From Rusavskia elegans (taxonomy: Eukaryota > Ascomycota > Lecanoromycetes > Teloschistales > Teloschistaceae): a DNA stretch of 64,000 nucleotides. The position numbers and the translations under genes are program-made. The stretch spans positions 682,001 through 746,000 of the forward strand of contig SAUG01000021.1 of NCBI GenBank assembly GCA_011316305.1, read 5' to 3'. Under the pieces are notes generated by a model. It searched no databases. It was not told the DNA's origin and saw only the letters and a list, made by a program, of their open reading frames with translations. Shown here piece after piece: positions 1 through 12,930 of the stretch. The first letter of the stretch is position 1; each line of letters begins with the position of its first letter.

Positions 1-150
1 TACTGGTGCTGGCCATGGTTTCCAAAGCTTTTTGCACAAGCTGATTGTGGCTGTTAGACTGGATTCTGCCCCGACTACTACATCCCCGACTATGGCCAAA
101 GAAATACCCTATTGCCAGCTTGGATCGACCCACCAAACAAACAGACAGTC

Positions 151-1473
151 TCAATACCATGCTATCGTACCATATCCGGCCCATTCGCTAAACGTTCTTA
201 CGTTCTCATCAACGATATCTTCCGGTAGTAAACCAATCGTTCCCCCAAAACCGTACGTTGGGGGATGACCTCCAGTTCTTAAGATCTTCTCCATGTCATC
301 AAGCAGCTCCTCCAGCCGATCGATCACCTTTTCATTGATCCATACCATGTCCCCTATGGGACCGTGGGTGTAATCCAGCTTGATCGCTCGATCAAGACCA
401 ACCTTCGACACCACCTCTACCGCGAGCTCAGCGGTAACCTCTCGCACCCACATCTTCAGTCCCTTGCAACCGATGTACTGTTGCCTTGCGATGAGTTCCT
501 TGTTCCTTGTCGACCACTCGCGGGTCCAGTCCCACAACTCCAAACGTTTCCAAACTCGAGATCCGAGGAGTCTCATGATTTCCTGGAACCGGGTCCGAAC
601 TTCCGGTGTCTCGGCGTCGAATAGCTCCCGACGAAGTTCCAGATAGTCGTGCACTGTATCATCTTGACTGCAGAGGTGTTCCAGTCCAGGTCGATCGATC
701 CACTGCAGCTTCTGGCATAACAGCAGCGCCTGTCTCGTCAGCCCTTCACTTCCTATATTGGCAGTGATGCATTTTGCCTCTTTCAGGGCTGCCGCGGTCT
801 TCTCCATATCTTCAGCAAGCGCTGCGAAGAAGTTGATGCGGCCAATACATCCAGGTGTTAACGGTAGAGGGGACTCTCGGCTGTGGCCTTGCCGATCTTC
901 GTGTCTCCTGTCTCCTTCGCGTCCCCTGTCTTCTCCGTATCTCCTCCTGTCTTCGCGTAACCACCACTCTCGGTTCTCCTCCTCACCTACGAGGTACCAC
1001 TTTTGATCTGGCGTCTCTTCTCCGGCCATTCCAAATGTTTTGTGGAATCCCGGATATTGCTGGACCTGGATTCCTTTGGATATCGCCCTTTTACTTGTTG
1101 AAGCAAGTTCTGAGACGGTACTGCTGCTGAACACAAGATTCCCTAGATCTTGTATGTTCGTCCATTTCGTCACCTCCAATACCAACTCTGGAGGCAAACG
1201 TCCGAAGCGGTCAGGGTGAGCTTTCTCTTGTTTTTTTCGAATTCGAGACGACGACCTGACACGGTCTATATGAGTGCGCTGCGGTGGGGCTTTGTGTACT
1301 CTCCGTCTCGCTCCTTGTATTGGTGAAGGTTCGCTCACGGCTGGAGGCATCTCGGCTCGATCAATAACAGATGACGGAAGGGAAGAGTTATTTCCCATAA
1401 CTGTCAGAAGATTGTGAATGGAAGCATGTGGTGATTTCAGAGTACCTGCGATGGTTACAGAGTCGTAAATCAA
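151..1473 (-). CDS. F-box-like protein, otherwise unknown
   Basis: Open frame of 440 aa. Residues about 89–130 (DRFGRLPPELVLEVTKW... followed by a Leu/Ser-rich stretch) resemble an F-box, the Skp1-binding helix bundle of SCF ubiquitin ligases; that is family knowledge, and only the LPPELVLEV core is clearly visible. A charged Arg/Glu/Asp-rich stretch (residues ~165–200) follows, then a helical C-terminal half rich in Trp and Leu with no repeat I recognise. The start is uncertain. The first 25 residues look less like coding sequence than what follows, and the Met of MGNNSSLPSS at 1398 is a good alternative. It is isolated from its neighbour by about 2.6 kb. It could also be a lineage-specific protein whose F-box resemblance is fortuitous. 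Confidence 0.6.
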   Translation of the reverse strand: MIYDSVTIAGTLKSPHASIHNLLTVMGNNSSLPSSVIDRAEMPPAVSEPSPIQGARRRVHKAPPQRTHIDRVRSSSRIRKKQEKAHPDRFGRLPPELVLEVTKWTNIQDLGNLVFSSSTVSELASTSKRAISKGIQVQQYPGFHKTFGMAGEETPDQKWYLVGEEENREWWLREDRRRYGEDRGREGDRRHEDRQGHSRESPLPLTPGCIGRINFFAALAEDMEKTAAALKEAKCITANIGSEGLTRQALLLCQKLQWIDRPGLEHLCSQDDTVHDYLELRRELFDAETPEVRTRFQEIMRLLGSRVWKRLELWDWTREWSTRNKELIARQQYIGCKGLKMWVREVTAELAVEVVSKVGLDRAIKLDYTHGPIGDMVWINEKVIDRLEELLDDMEKILRTGGHPPTYGFGGTIGLLPEDIVDENVRTFSEWAGYGTIAWY

Positions 1474-2019
1474 TCACTTTGTTGCCAAACTCGATGAATC
1501 ATACAAATGGACCAGGTATGTTGGACGGCGTGAGAAGAGTCATCTGTTTGGTAAGTACGAAGGAAGCTCGCTAACGATGTACTTCTCTTGGATCTCTGAG
1601 TCGACAAATACAAAACCTTGGTATCGATGAATTAATGGATTAGGCTACACGAACGCGAACAACGACAAGAAGAAGTATCAAGGACCGGCAAGATGAGCAT
1701 ACAATAAAATCAGCAGCAAACAAGCTGTACGATGTTCATCAAAGAGACAACGATGAAAGAAAGAGCATCGGCAGATCCTGTCCTACTGGATCTTCCCGCA
1801 GGGCAAACAATTTGACTTTTCAACGTTGTCGGCGTTTGAGTCAGATGTTGGAGCAACTTTCCCACAACGAGACGGATCTCATCTTCGCCTGGCAGCCCCA
1901 TTGGGGCAAGTTCAGGAAGCATTTCCAATGACCCAATACGGACGAGCGAATATCTCCTTTTACACGGTAACTGGTCTTGGCGTCACGGAGAACGAGCTCC
2001 TGGGTCTCTAAAAATTGAT

Positions 2020-2970
2020 GGTTTTCGTACCGAGGAGAGCTGACACTACTACCATCATCTGGATGCCAGTACGATCGCCATGCGAAAATAAAAAATATCA
2101 CAAAAATCATGCAAGGATTGCCTAATCGGGAGGAGCAGAGGCGGTAGCCTTGGCATCAGAACAGCCACTGGACGTCGTGGTACTGCATCGAGGAGATCTG
2201 AGCACGATTTCCGTTTACCCGATGCCCATGCCATTCCCTACGCAAAGGCAAGGATTCCATCAAGAGATCTCAAACCGACGATGGTAGAACCCTCCATGCT
2301 GTAGGTAGAAAATCTCATCTCGATAGCTTGCATCAATATCAAAGTATCCCTTCCCTCGCTCTGGATTCTGCGGCGTTGTGCTTCAAGGCACAGCGTAGTT
2401 GAGTATGATTACCAGTATCCCGATGCCGCTTCATTTTCCTAAGCAGCGGCGAAAATGCCATCGAGAGATTCCAACTGCTATTATCAAAGGTCTCCATGAT
2501 GTAAATAGAACCTTCATCTCAGTCGCTGGCATCGGCATCAAAGTATCCCTTTCCACGCTTTGGATTCTGTGACGACTTGCATCGAGGAAAGAACTTGAGC
2601 ACGATTACCAGCATCCCAATGCCCGTACAATCTCCTAAGCAAAGGCAAGAATGCCATTAAAAAAAAATCCGAGCCCATTGTCGACAATCTCCAATCAGAT
2701 ATACAAACATAACTCTCACCTCGATAGCCAGCATCGACATCAAAACATCCCATTCCCCGCCCGGGATCTTATAACATCTACATCAAGAGAGAAGACAACT
2801 GAACAATCACCACCATCCCGCTACCACTACGAATACCTACACAGCGACCATCATCAATCACCAACCCCATTGTTTCAGCCCAATTGTCCATCACATAAAC
2901 ATAAGCTCATCTCAAAGAACGGCCTTCGCATCACAATATCCACCTCCCCCGTAACATCACAATACACCAA
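2020..2970. repeat. Degenerate ~200-bp tandem repeat, at least 4 units
   Basis: A block reading like ATCAAAGTATCCCTTTCCAC recurs near 2338, 2537, 2739 (ATCAAAACATCCC) and, weaker, 2930 (ATCACAATATCC), giving spacings of 199, 202 and 191 bp. A second block (GATTACCAGCATCCCAATGC, then CCTAAGCA.AGGC.A.AATGCCAT) recurs at the matching offset in each unit, with a weaker copy near 2050. Units have drifted by many substitutions and the last is the most diverged. No frame stays open across the units. Confidence 0.65.
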
Positions 2971-3647
2971 GGACAGACATTGAAGCAGCACCACCCCCAT
3001 ACCGCGACACGCACCCATACAAATCCAACACCATCCACAGATCCCCAACCCCAGCATACAGCATACACACAAATGGGCAACCTTCATCCCATGCTTCTTT
3101 CCCCCAGCTTCAGCTCGCACATATATCTCCAACCCCCTCACCCCCAACCCATCCTTACCCATAAAAAGCAACACCAACGATGTTGGCTAAGGATATCAAC
3201 GTCCACAACAGTATCCAGACCCTGCATAGATAAAATACATTAGCTATATCAATCGATCGAGCCCTTACAACAAATGATCCATCTCGAGATCCGTGAGCTG
3301 CTTCCAGATCCACCGTACCATACTAACTGTAAATACCGCCTCTATCATCTCATGGAGCTCTGACCTGTATTGACCCAAGAAACGAGAATCTAATCCCTGT
3401 ATATAACATTAGACATTTTTCATCCCGTTGCAATCTCTCTTCCCTTCCCTTCCCTTTTCCTTCTAGATCCTATGTATTCTCAGCTAGAGTAATGCTCATC
3501 ACATCACTTTCTCTCATGAAGAATTGAGTTCCCAGTTTCCTCATATAGTTGTAATACAGATCATGTTCGGGTATCGGTAAGGAATATAAAACATACAGCA
3601 GTAACAAAAGAAAAAGAAAAAGAAAACAGACCTTTATGGATATCACG

Positions 3648-3678
3648 ACATACATACATACATACATACATACATACA
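3648..3678. repeat. (CATA)n microsatellite
   Basis: About seven consecutive CATA units. A short TAGC repeat lies about 60 bp further on, near 3732–3750. Confidence 0.9.
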
Positions 3679-4133
3679 AGCACGAAAATATCCCGACATA
3701 GAACCAGAAAAAGAGAACAACCAGTGAAATCAGCTAGCTAGCTAGCTAGCCCAATCTTCCAACGTCATGACCTCTTCTGCTAGTGGTTCCGATTCAGGGG
3801 TAGAAATATCAAGGAAACCCTCTATTAGTAGGAGAAGGCGAATATCTCTCCAATAGCGCAGCAATTATATTTACTGCACACCTACCTACCTACCCAGCAC
3901 GATCTTTCCCTATGCCTATGACGCTTCTCATCATTTCCCAGGATCTTTTACGGCGCGAGCTTTAATTCAGCTCCTTCCTCGAGCTTTGCTTTCTTCCAAC
4001 CGACAACAATGCCATCGAAAGTCTCAAACATATAGTTACAATTGGTGGAATTGTTTGCCAATATTCCCTTTCATTTTATGTTGTGTTCCTTGCTGACCAA
4101 CACCAGTCAACACCACCATTGCCAGTCCCGCCC

Positions 4134-7100
4134 TTATCTCTGCCTCTGCGGACTATAGCTTCCACTCGAAGTAATCGGTCTCGGACCCGTTGGTTTCCGC
4201 TGGGGTACCCCAGTACCAGCACCAGAAGGCGAGCGTGGAGACCCATTCGCCTATATCTCAAATATCAGCACGATGATCATTCGATCCCGACCATGGCCAG
4301 GAATCACATCAATTAGGACATACCTGCGCGTTGAAGCCCCCATCGCTACCTAAGCTCCGGGTGCTATATCTCCCCTCCGCGCCCAAGCTCTCCTGACTCA
4401 ATGCCTTCACCTGGGCCGGCCTTGCTGGAATCAAAGGTCCTTGGTCCCTCACCTTCGGCGGCCGCGGCGGTGCAGCAGCGACGTCACCCGCCGCTGACGT
4501 CTCCGAGGCGCCGGCATCTGAAATGGGAGAAAGGTATCCGGTGCCGCCGATGACGCCACTGTGACGGTTTCCTGTACCGATGGGTGCGAAGCGAGCGAGC
4601 GAGGGATTAGAACCCCACGTATCGGATGTGGGGGAGATTGGGGAGCCGAAATCGTGAGCGCGGGATTCGAGTTGCGTTTGATAGCGGTGGGTGGGGCCAG
4701 GGCGCGGTTGAGGGTGTTGGAGATTCATGGAGTTGCGATGTGCTTGATATTTAGGGTCTTCCGAAATGGTGGATGGGACCAGAGGAGAACGAGGGCGGGG
4801 TGAGTGGGTCATAGGGTCGTTGGCCAGGGAGTCGTTGGAGCGGAGGCGGTCGTCCCCTTGATGGTCATAGTCATCCCCTCGAGGGTCGTACTGCTCGTTT
4901 GCATTGTATTGGATGTCGGAGCCGGAACGCGAGGCTTCTGAAAGGGGCGGAGGTGCCTGTCGGCTGTTGCGGTTGTTGTCGGCTGTAGAAGATGTTGTGG
5001 TCTTCGACCATCTTGATATCTTGGGGAAGAAGGAAGAACTGCTGGATTTGTGTTTCCTGCTCTTGTCAGTCCCTCCTGTTTTTGGCGTGTGCTCGTTACT
5101 CTGCGCCCCCGCCGGTGCCTTGACTTGCGGAGGCGTAGCCAAGGGTACTGATCCAGCTCGGGGATATTGGCGGGTGGGGGTTAACAGCTCCTCGTTGTTT
5201 TCAAATTGGTTGTCCAGAACATCTTGTTCGTAGGTATCGAGCTCTTCGTCTCCCTCGAGCACCGTGCTGACACGATTTTGCGACGCTCGGCGGCCTTCTG
5301 AGCTTCTCATGGCGTTGGGCTGCCGTGAAGGAGAATTCGTGAAATATGTAGAGTTGTTACCAGTCGATGCCTGGCCTTCGGGCTCGTAGCCATCAGCAGC
5401 GACTTCTCGTGAAAGGTTGTTGTGAGAGTCTTGACTTCCAGGCCGAATGACTGTATTTCCTTGATTGGTCCGCTGCCCAGTCTTGAGCTCTTCCACTTCT
5501 CCAAGCAACTGAATCAACATGTCCTCCATTCTTGCAAGGTCATTGCTGTTCCTCCCACCGAGTCCCTTCAGTGCACGCTTGAAGACACTTTTCCTTTTGG
5601 GAAGCTCATCGAAGGCTTCATCCTCTGCAGAGCTGCGACGTGGAGCACGCGGGGCGACCGATGGCTGCGGGCGAGGCCCGCCAATCACCTTTTGCACCGT
5701 TCGATCATGCTGCTTGTCGCCCACTTCAATGATCATGTCGTCTTGTTCGGCGATGAACTTCTTCATGTCCTCGAATGAGTTACGCATCTCAGCAGCGCTC
5801 CGCACCAAAGTCACCAGGATCTCGGTATCGCGAGCATTTCGTTGAGCATCACGTACGGTGAGCTAAATCTGTCAGCAGTGTATCGGATCCAGCAGGGATG
5901 GTGCATGACCTACATGGTCCATCAAGGCAACAATGTCCTGGGACTGGATTCGATCCATACCTCTCCCAGTGGCACTGTCGTACAAGGGGGAAGGCATCCC
6001 TTGCGAATATCCACTGAGGTGCCGAGAGTGCTTGCCACCCCCCACAAAAGGATCTCCGTCGCCGATGAAATCACCGGTGATATTGATGCCAGGGTCTGCA
6101 AAGATACCGGGGCTTCTTGTAATGCTCTCTGGGCTAAAGGCTCCTGGGGACCTGGGTTGTTGTGCTGAAACATAACCTTCATCTTTGTCTTTGTTCATGG
6201 GCGGAGAGGCAAGCGACTGCTGGCTGTACGAGTCATGGCGTTCGATGGCATGATTGATGTCTTGTTCAACAGTCGGTTGCTTGCTCCCCTTCAGCGAAGC
6301 GTCACGGGACTGCTCCTTCACAACGTTATTGCCTTTGGTTGCCAGCGCTGCTGTGCTAAGGAAAGTCGCCGCGGCAGCCTTAAGACTTTCTTGGGCACTG
6401 CTATCGTGGGATCGTTTGGCAAATTGGCTCGTCACTTGCGGAGGCGTTTCTTGATATGGCCAGTGGTCACGACTGCCGTGTTGTACACCCCCAATTGGAC
6501 CTTGGATGATCGATGGATTGGTGTTCAGGTCGGAATCTGAATCAGGGATATGGCCTATCTCGGGCATGGGATCATCTGCAACGGGCAACCCGCTGGCTCC
6601 CAGATGCACACTTTCATGCTCATGATCTTCCAAGGACCCGGCAATGCTCTGTCTTGGGCTCTCCGCTGGTGAATGACGGACGTTCTCACAAGAGGAGTGC
6701 GGCGAAAGGTGGATGGGCGCCGCAAGATGAGCGTCTCTGTCTGCGTGACAATACTTCTCATGTTGAAGATCCTCTACCGAGCTTTGGCGTTTTTCATACT
6801 CTTTCTGGCCTCCCTCAGAATCTGTCATAGAATTGTTCCCGAACTTTGAGCGAACAGAGAGTATGGATGTGTCATGCAACGAGGCGACAGCTGACTCAAC
6901 AGCGAGAGGAGTATGGATGTGCCCTGGATTGGCACCGATATCCTGGACGTGCTGCGCATTCGGCATATCCATGCTGTCATCAGTGTAATTCGTCAGATGT
7001 TTTATGTCGATCCTCGGATCGATCGAGCTGGCGAAAGACTCTCGATATTTGTCATTTTCTTCGTGTTGACGTTCATACCAATCGTCCATGGCGTGATCTC

Positions 7101-9459
7101 GAGACGGAGAACCACTTTGGGTTACAGTCGAATCTCGCAATGCCTCGTGTTGTTCAAGGACCTCTTCAGATCGTTCGAGATTGATGCCTTTGGGCCTGTT
7201 GTTGGAACGTGCGACATTGGTGCTGGCGACGGATGACAGTGATTTGATTGAAAGACCGGAGTTTCCTTTGCTCTTCCTGTCGAGTGAGGAGAGTGAAGCT
7301 GAGCTATGTACTTCCTCAACGATGTTATGTTGTGCGACATCGTCTTCCTCTCTGAAACTCGCGACACTCTGTATCGGACTCAAGCCACGGTTGTGAGCTC
7401 GATGACCGAAGGACTTGTCTTCATGGCTATTGTATAGATCATACTGATCAGGATTCTGATTAGCAGGAAACGGCTGGGTGTCTTCTGCTCCTGCAATGCC
7501 ATATTCAGCAACCTTCGAGTGGCGGTCCTCTTCACGCAGGCTTCGGCTGCTGTGTGAGTTGTGGACGCTCAAGTCGCCCCGGGAATGATTACTGTGGTGT
7601 GTTCCGACGCCCTTTCCACCCAGCGGTGTCCTTGTGGGTGTCCCTGACGCTGGGGATAGCACCTCACGAGGTGAACCCCGAGAAACCTCGCGAATCTCGT
7701 TCCTTCGTATATCTATCGAAGGGGAGGCAGGCTCTTCTGTATCGTTTGACAGAATCGATTCTCGAGTCAGCTCAGAGCTGTGGATATCACTCCGCATCGG
7801 CATTGGAGGCACATCATGTTTGTAGAAGATCTCTTCAGTACTGCCAGCAATACTTCCAGTGCGGCTGTGGCTTTTGCTTCGCCGACGCCTCCGTCTTTCT
7901 CGGCTCTCGAGACTTGATTTTGAATCATGATGTTTCAGTGCAGCAGCTGTCAGTACACCACCAGCAGGACTTCCGGCCCCCCCGTCACGCAACCTATGGC
8001 TGTCTTTGCTCTTCTTCCGATGAACCTTGTCCTCGTCGCGGATGACGGTTTCCTCTGACACTTCTCGTTCGAAGCTGCGTTCGGATGGCGAGTTGGCCAG
8101 TTTCTCTCGCCTGGATTCTTTACGACCCTTGATGGAATCGCCTGAAAGCACAATTCCTGAATTATGCTCATCGCGATTCAGTACGAGCTTAGGGTTGACA
8201 TCTGGAGCGCTCGCACGAGTGGAAATCCTCCGAGCGGTTTCGATGCGAGGTGTACTGGTACTGGATGCAAAGGAATCGCGGGTCCCACGCTCGAAGTTGT
8301 CACGATTCTGCTGTAATTTTTGTTCCTGTTTGAGGGTGCTAAGCTCCGGTAATATCAGGCGTCGAATTGCATCTTCAACAGTCTCCAGCAGTTTAGGGTT
8401 GTTGATGGACGATTTCGAGGTGCCCGAGCGAAACGAGTATTGGTCGCCAGATCTCCGCTTTGGTGAGATGTCAGTCAACATGGACTCTGTACCGCTCTGA
8501 CTGATTTCTTCCTGATGATGTCTACTTGATTTTCGTCTGGGTGTCTTGGAATATTCGAGCAGCTGCTCTTTGCTGGCGCTGCGGCTTCTGACCTTGCCGC
8601 TACTCCTTCGCTTCTCAGAAACTACATCTCTCGGCCTACTCCCAAGTTTTTCGATGACCTTCTCTGCGAGTCTCTCTCTACTTAAGCTCCTGCTTCTCCG
8701 CCTCGACGGCGTTTTTAGGGTGTTGTTGTTGTTGTTATTGTTGTCGACGACGGCAGCCCGGCTGATACTCCGACTTCGGGTTCGCTTGGGGGTGATGTAC
8801 TCTCCATTGCCTTCAAGCATGCTGTCTGCGGGCATAGAAGATATCTCGGATGCAGTTTGGTTGATGTATCTCTTCTCCGCAGGGACGCTCGAAGTAGACA
8901 AATCACTACCTCCGCCCTTCATGACCTCAATCTCGACGGGCGGATATCCTCGAGCGATGTTGGAATCGTCGGCAGCGGAATTGTAGGAGCTGATGCTCTT
9001 GTCGTCGGCGCTTTCACCGACACGTTTCTCTCCGGACGATTTGGGGCCCAGGGAGATGCGTCGAGTATAGGAGGGTTTACGGTTGCTCCCGGCCTCGGTG
9101 ATCTGGATATGCTCGTTGCTGTTCTTGACTTTCCTTGCAGCCGAAGGGGTGACCTTCACCCTCACGCTCGGTCTGGAGTGTACGTTGGGACCCTTGCCGC
9201 CTTCAAAATATTCGATCAGCAGTGAGGTTTGTGAGTGGTGCGATGCCTTGGTCAGGGTATGTTCCCGATCCTTGTCGCGGTTCTCCCGTCTCTTCTTGGT
9301 GGTGATGGTGACGGGGCTGCCGTCCTCGGGGATGGAGATTGAAGTCTTTTCGGTACGACGTGAGAGGTCGGTGGCTAGATCGGTTCCTGTGACACTTCCT
9401 CCCGACGTCTGAAGGGTTGAAGATTCTGTGGGGGCAGGCAACGGAGGTTTGACGCCCAT
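4134..9459 (-). CDS. Conserved disordered protein, 1,733 aa
   Basis: Three exons: 9459–5914, 5862–4324 and 4250–4134, all joined in phase 0. The 51-bp intron has GTAGGT/CTGAC/TTTAG; the 73-bp intron has GTATGT/ATAG. The first 1,100 residues are Ser/Arg/Glu-rich and disordered (RSRS, SRSLSRERL, RRRRRSKSHSR). A basic ordered block near residue 80 (SQTSLLIEYFEGG, then RPSVRVKVTPSAARK) and a helical block across the first intron (QDIVALMDH | LTVRDAQRN..., EMRNSFEDMKKFIAEQ, VFKRALKGLG, LARMEDMLIQLLGEVEELK) look conserved. I recognise this combination as a filamentous-ascomycete protein of unknown function; that is memory, not a search. The C-terminus ends in a Pro/Ser/Gly tail (TGPRPITSSGSYSP). 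The helical blocks suggest a coiled-coil scaffold; no catalytic motif is seen. Confidence 0.85.
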
Positions 9460-10629
9460 TGCGCTGGCCAGCGGCTATGGAGTGAATCACAGTAATGGCA
9501 GAGCTGCGGTCTTCGAAGGGTGAATCCTTCCAGAGCTCGGGAAAAAAGTGCGGTCAAGAAGGACTGGCTTAGGTGGTACGAAGATTGGGTGGGTGCAGGA
9601 CCGGGCAGGTACAGATCTTGAGTCGGACTGCGACCATCGACCGCTGTATGACCGAGCCGCTGCCAGTGAAGTACAAGCCAGCGCTGAGTCTGAACGGAAG
9701 GACAGGGTGAGCTAAGCGATTATGGAGTTGCGAGGATTAGCGAAGGTGAGGCTGGCTGTGTTGACGGAGCTTGACTCGGGTGTCGTACATATTGAACGAG
9801 GGGTCGATGCAGGCTATCATCAGTCTCCACCTTGAGATAGTAATAAGACCTGCACCCATGCAGCTAGATGGGTAATCGGCCACCAAAGGAGGATGGAAAT
9901 AAAAAAACAATTGAAGGTGGTGTCCAACGATCTTCGGTCGTAGAAAAACAAGGGGACGGGTAGCGTGTCCAGGCAGGGGTTTGGGTCCGCCAGACGCTGG
10001 GGTGGTAGTAGCCTAAAACTATGATCTCCAGCCTCTTCCTTCTTGACCTCTCCGTTACAGCGGCGACGGGTAGAGCGCTTAACACAAGATTCGATCGGAC
10101 GTGCAGCGTCTCATCCACACTGCTTGGTCATCGAGTCTTGCGCCCGGACCCTGGGTCACGTCGGGCGCAGGAACACAGGAACACAGGAACACACTGGATG
10201 GCCATGATAACCCTCGTTCTTCACATGCAGATCTGAACGAGATGGAACATGGGATACGATACTAGAGTATGACCACAGTCTGCCTGATGTGATGACATGG
10301 ACCACGACTCGCGGCTGCCGTGCTTCTATGACGGGCGTTGTCCGGCCGATTTCTTCCGCTAACATCGCCAACCAGCCCAATTATCGCGCCTACGAGAAGT
10401 GATTGGGCTGGACTCGACCACCGTCCCGGCACTTGACAGCTCATCATCGCTGCTTTCATCATGCTCCTTCTCAAGGTGCAGAAGCGCCTTGACGAAAGAA
10501 CGTGCTATGCAAAGTACGGAGTACATCCGCTGTCATCTCAAATATGTCAAAGATGCATCCTGATTGAGCTGTTTCCCATAATACCCTCCTTGAGTCTCCG
10601 AGTTTTAGATGTTGATGATATCGATCTAT
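9460..10629. other. Intergenic, promoter side of the disordered-protein gene
   Basis: Lies between the 5' end of the disordered-protein gene and the 3' end of HAS1, both on the minus strand. I see no coding sequence. A short AGGAACAC x 3 repeat is at about 10168–10195. Confidence 0.6.
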
Positions 10630-12930
10630 TCACTTCCGATGGAACTTGGGACCCTGTTTTGGCTGGCTGCCGTACGCTCGCCGGCCTTCCTTTTTCTTAT
10701 CTCGTCTCATGCTCGCTCCCAGCGTGATGTCGACCTGTGGCGGTGTGTTGAAGCCAAAGCTCTTAGCAAGCTTCTTCTGGTCGAGCTTGTGCACATCGAA
10801 GATGGATCGAAGGCTGTGACTGGCATACGCTTGAAGGTACGATCGGTAGCCGTCTTTGGCTGACTATACATCTCTTAGGGAAGCACAAGACTTGGAGAAT
10901 CACTCGGACATACCTTGTTCAAATAGTAATTCTGGCCGATGAGTTTTTCAAGCTGCGACTGTATGTTCATGATGCGTTTGGCAGGAAAGTCAAATTCGAC
11001 AAGGGGGACTCGGGCTTCTTTGAGGTGCTTTAAAAACCCGACCTCGGATGGTTGAAGGAACATGAGACTCCGACCTTTGCTCGACCCTCGTGCTGTACGG
11101 CCGACGCGGTGGATGTAGTCTCTCGGATCGTCCGGCGGGTCGAATTGCACGATCCAGTCAACGGCGGGGATCTGGTGAACACTTAGTAGCGATTTCATGC
11201 TGTCAAAAGTAACAGACGCTTACATCCAGTCCTCGCGCAGCAACGTCGGTGGCAATCAAAGTCCCGTGTTTGGCATTGATGAATTCGAAGAATGTATTTG
11301 TCCGCTTCTGTTGTTTCTGTTTGCCATGCAGATCAAGTACAGGGAGATCGCTATGGATATTTCCTAGTCAGCATTACTCCAGAACAATAAGTCAGGGTCT
11401 TGTTGCAGGACCTGGGACTTCTCCAGATCCATCCTTCTAACTCATCGAGGACCGAAACGATAGGAGAATGCTAGAAGGGTGGCGTACATATAATTCAAGA
11501 GCTCGGACAAGTACTTCACACAATGACAGCTGGAACAAAATATGATTGTTTTCTTCTTGGACATCCTCTTGAGAAAGGAGAACAGCAGAAGAAAGCGTTT
11601 GTCACTGTCGCAGACCACATAGCCTTGCTCAAGCGTGTCGACAGTGCTATGTTCTCGTGACTCGTCAACATTGATGTAAAGGGGCCCTGGACGAAGGGAG
11701 ATCCGAGCTAGGTCCTCGACCTTAGTTGTTTGTGTGGCAGAAAAAAGCATCTACAGCAGTGGCGTTAGTCTTCTGATTGTTTGAGACCTACGCGTCGTAC
11801 GCACCGTCTGTCGGTCATCCTTTGGTAGGATCTTCACGATTTGGCGCATTTCATCCTCGAACCCGACATCCAATATGCTAGACGACGATCGTCAGTGTTG
11901 TCTTCGAGCTGAGGCGCATGCTACACACCGGTCCGCTTCATCGATCACCAGAGCCTTGATGTTCTTATAGACGAACCCTTTGGTGTTTTGCAGGTGATCC
12001 AACAACCTTCCAGGCGTGGCTATGATCAGATTTACCCCTTTCACAAGCTACAGTACCGAAAACGGCGTCAGAGAAGACACATAGGGGAAGACAGAAATTC
12101 TCCGACCTTTTCTTCTTCGGCCCTGCGGTTGGCACCCCCCATAAGAATGCCGTAGGTCTGAGAGTGGTGTGCCATCAGTTCCCGGGCAACACCAAAGATT
12201 TGAAGTGCAAGTTCTCGGGTCTTACGGGTCAGCTCTGTACTGGTATGAAAGGCTGATCAAGGCTTACTGGAGATACCACAATGACGCCTGTACCGTTCCT
12301 AGGCTTGAAGCGTAATGCGCTCAGCATCTCGACGGCCGGGATCAAGAAGGCCAAGGTTTTGCCGGATCCAGTTTTGGCGGCGCCGAGTACATCTCGTCCA
12401 GCCATGAGCGGCGGGATTCCCCTCTGTTGTATTTGAGTCATATTCTCGAAGCCCATGCCTTGGATTGCTTGCATAGTCTTGGCGGACAAGTTCAAGTCTT
12501 TGAATGCTGTTGGAGCTGGTCCGGTTGAGGGTAATGATAACGTCGTGCTCGAAGGTAGATCTATGGATGTGTCGTGCTGTAACGATGTCGTGCCTCCAGT
12601 CTCTATATCGACATCATTGCCGTTCACGTTGCTGTCTTCTTGCCCGCTGGCTGCCGTCGTCTCATCTTCTTCGAGACTTGGCGAGGTTGCGGCGAGGGGC
12701 GCTGTGGAGTGTCCATTGATCTTCCTCCCGTTTCCGTATGTAGCTACCACTCTTTGGTGGCTGGCTTCATCATCTTGATCCAAGTCTTGCCTCTTCTTCT
12801 TCTTGGTAGATATTTCCTGATTCCCAAGCTTATTCGCATCATTCGTCGCTGTCGAGAGGGGCGGGCTGTCGGCGGCTACAGCGGTGCGCTTTCTCTTTCG
12901 TTTCTTACTCTTGATCTCCGCATTCTCCAT
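10630..12930 (-). CDS. HAS1: ATP-dependent RNA helicase HAS1 (DEAD-box)
   Basis: Eight exons: 12930–12268, 12220–12107, 12047–11929, 11877–11805, 11750–11488, 11350–11224, 11171–10914 and 10863–10630, summing to 616 codons plus stop with canonical splice sites. The N-terminus is Lys-rich (nucleolar type). Helicase motifs run in order: Q motif ([15 protein letters not shown]), Walker A (AAKTGSGKT), PTRELA split by intron 1, ATPGR, DEAD split by intron 3, SAT (MLFSATQ), and HRVGRTARG. The C-terminal extension ([21 protein letters not shown], then SIFDVHKLD and GFNTPP) is typical of Has1 and separates it from other DEAD-box paralogues. Known role of the family: 60S and 40S ribosomal subunit biogenesis in the nucleolus, releasing snoRNAs from pre-rRNA. 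It is divergently arranged with the Flc gene across 1.2 kb. Confidence 0.97.

Larger units (their letters stand above)
1474..4133. other. Intergenic, no gene seen; degenerate repeats
   Basis: No convincing coding sequence. The short open frames here lie within a degenerate tandem repeat (about 2020–2970) or in low-complexity DNA. A-rich, CATA and TAGC microsatellites occur at about 3600–3750. The region upstream of the F-box gene (1474–1700) presumably holds its promoter. Confidence 0.6.
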
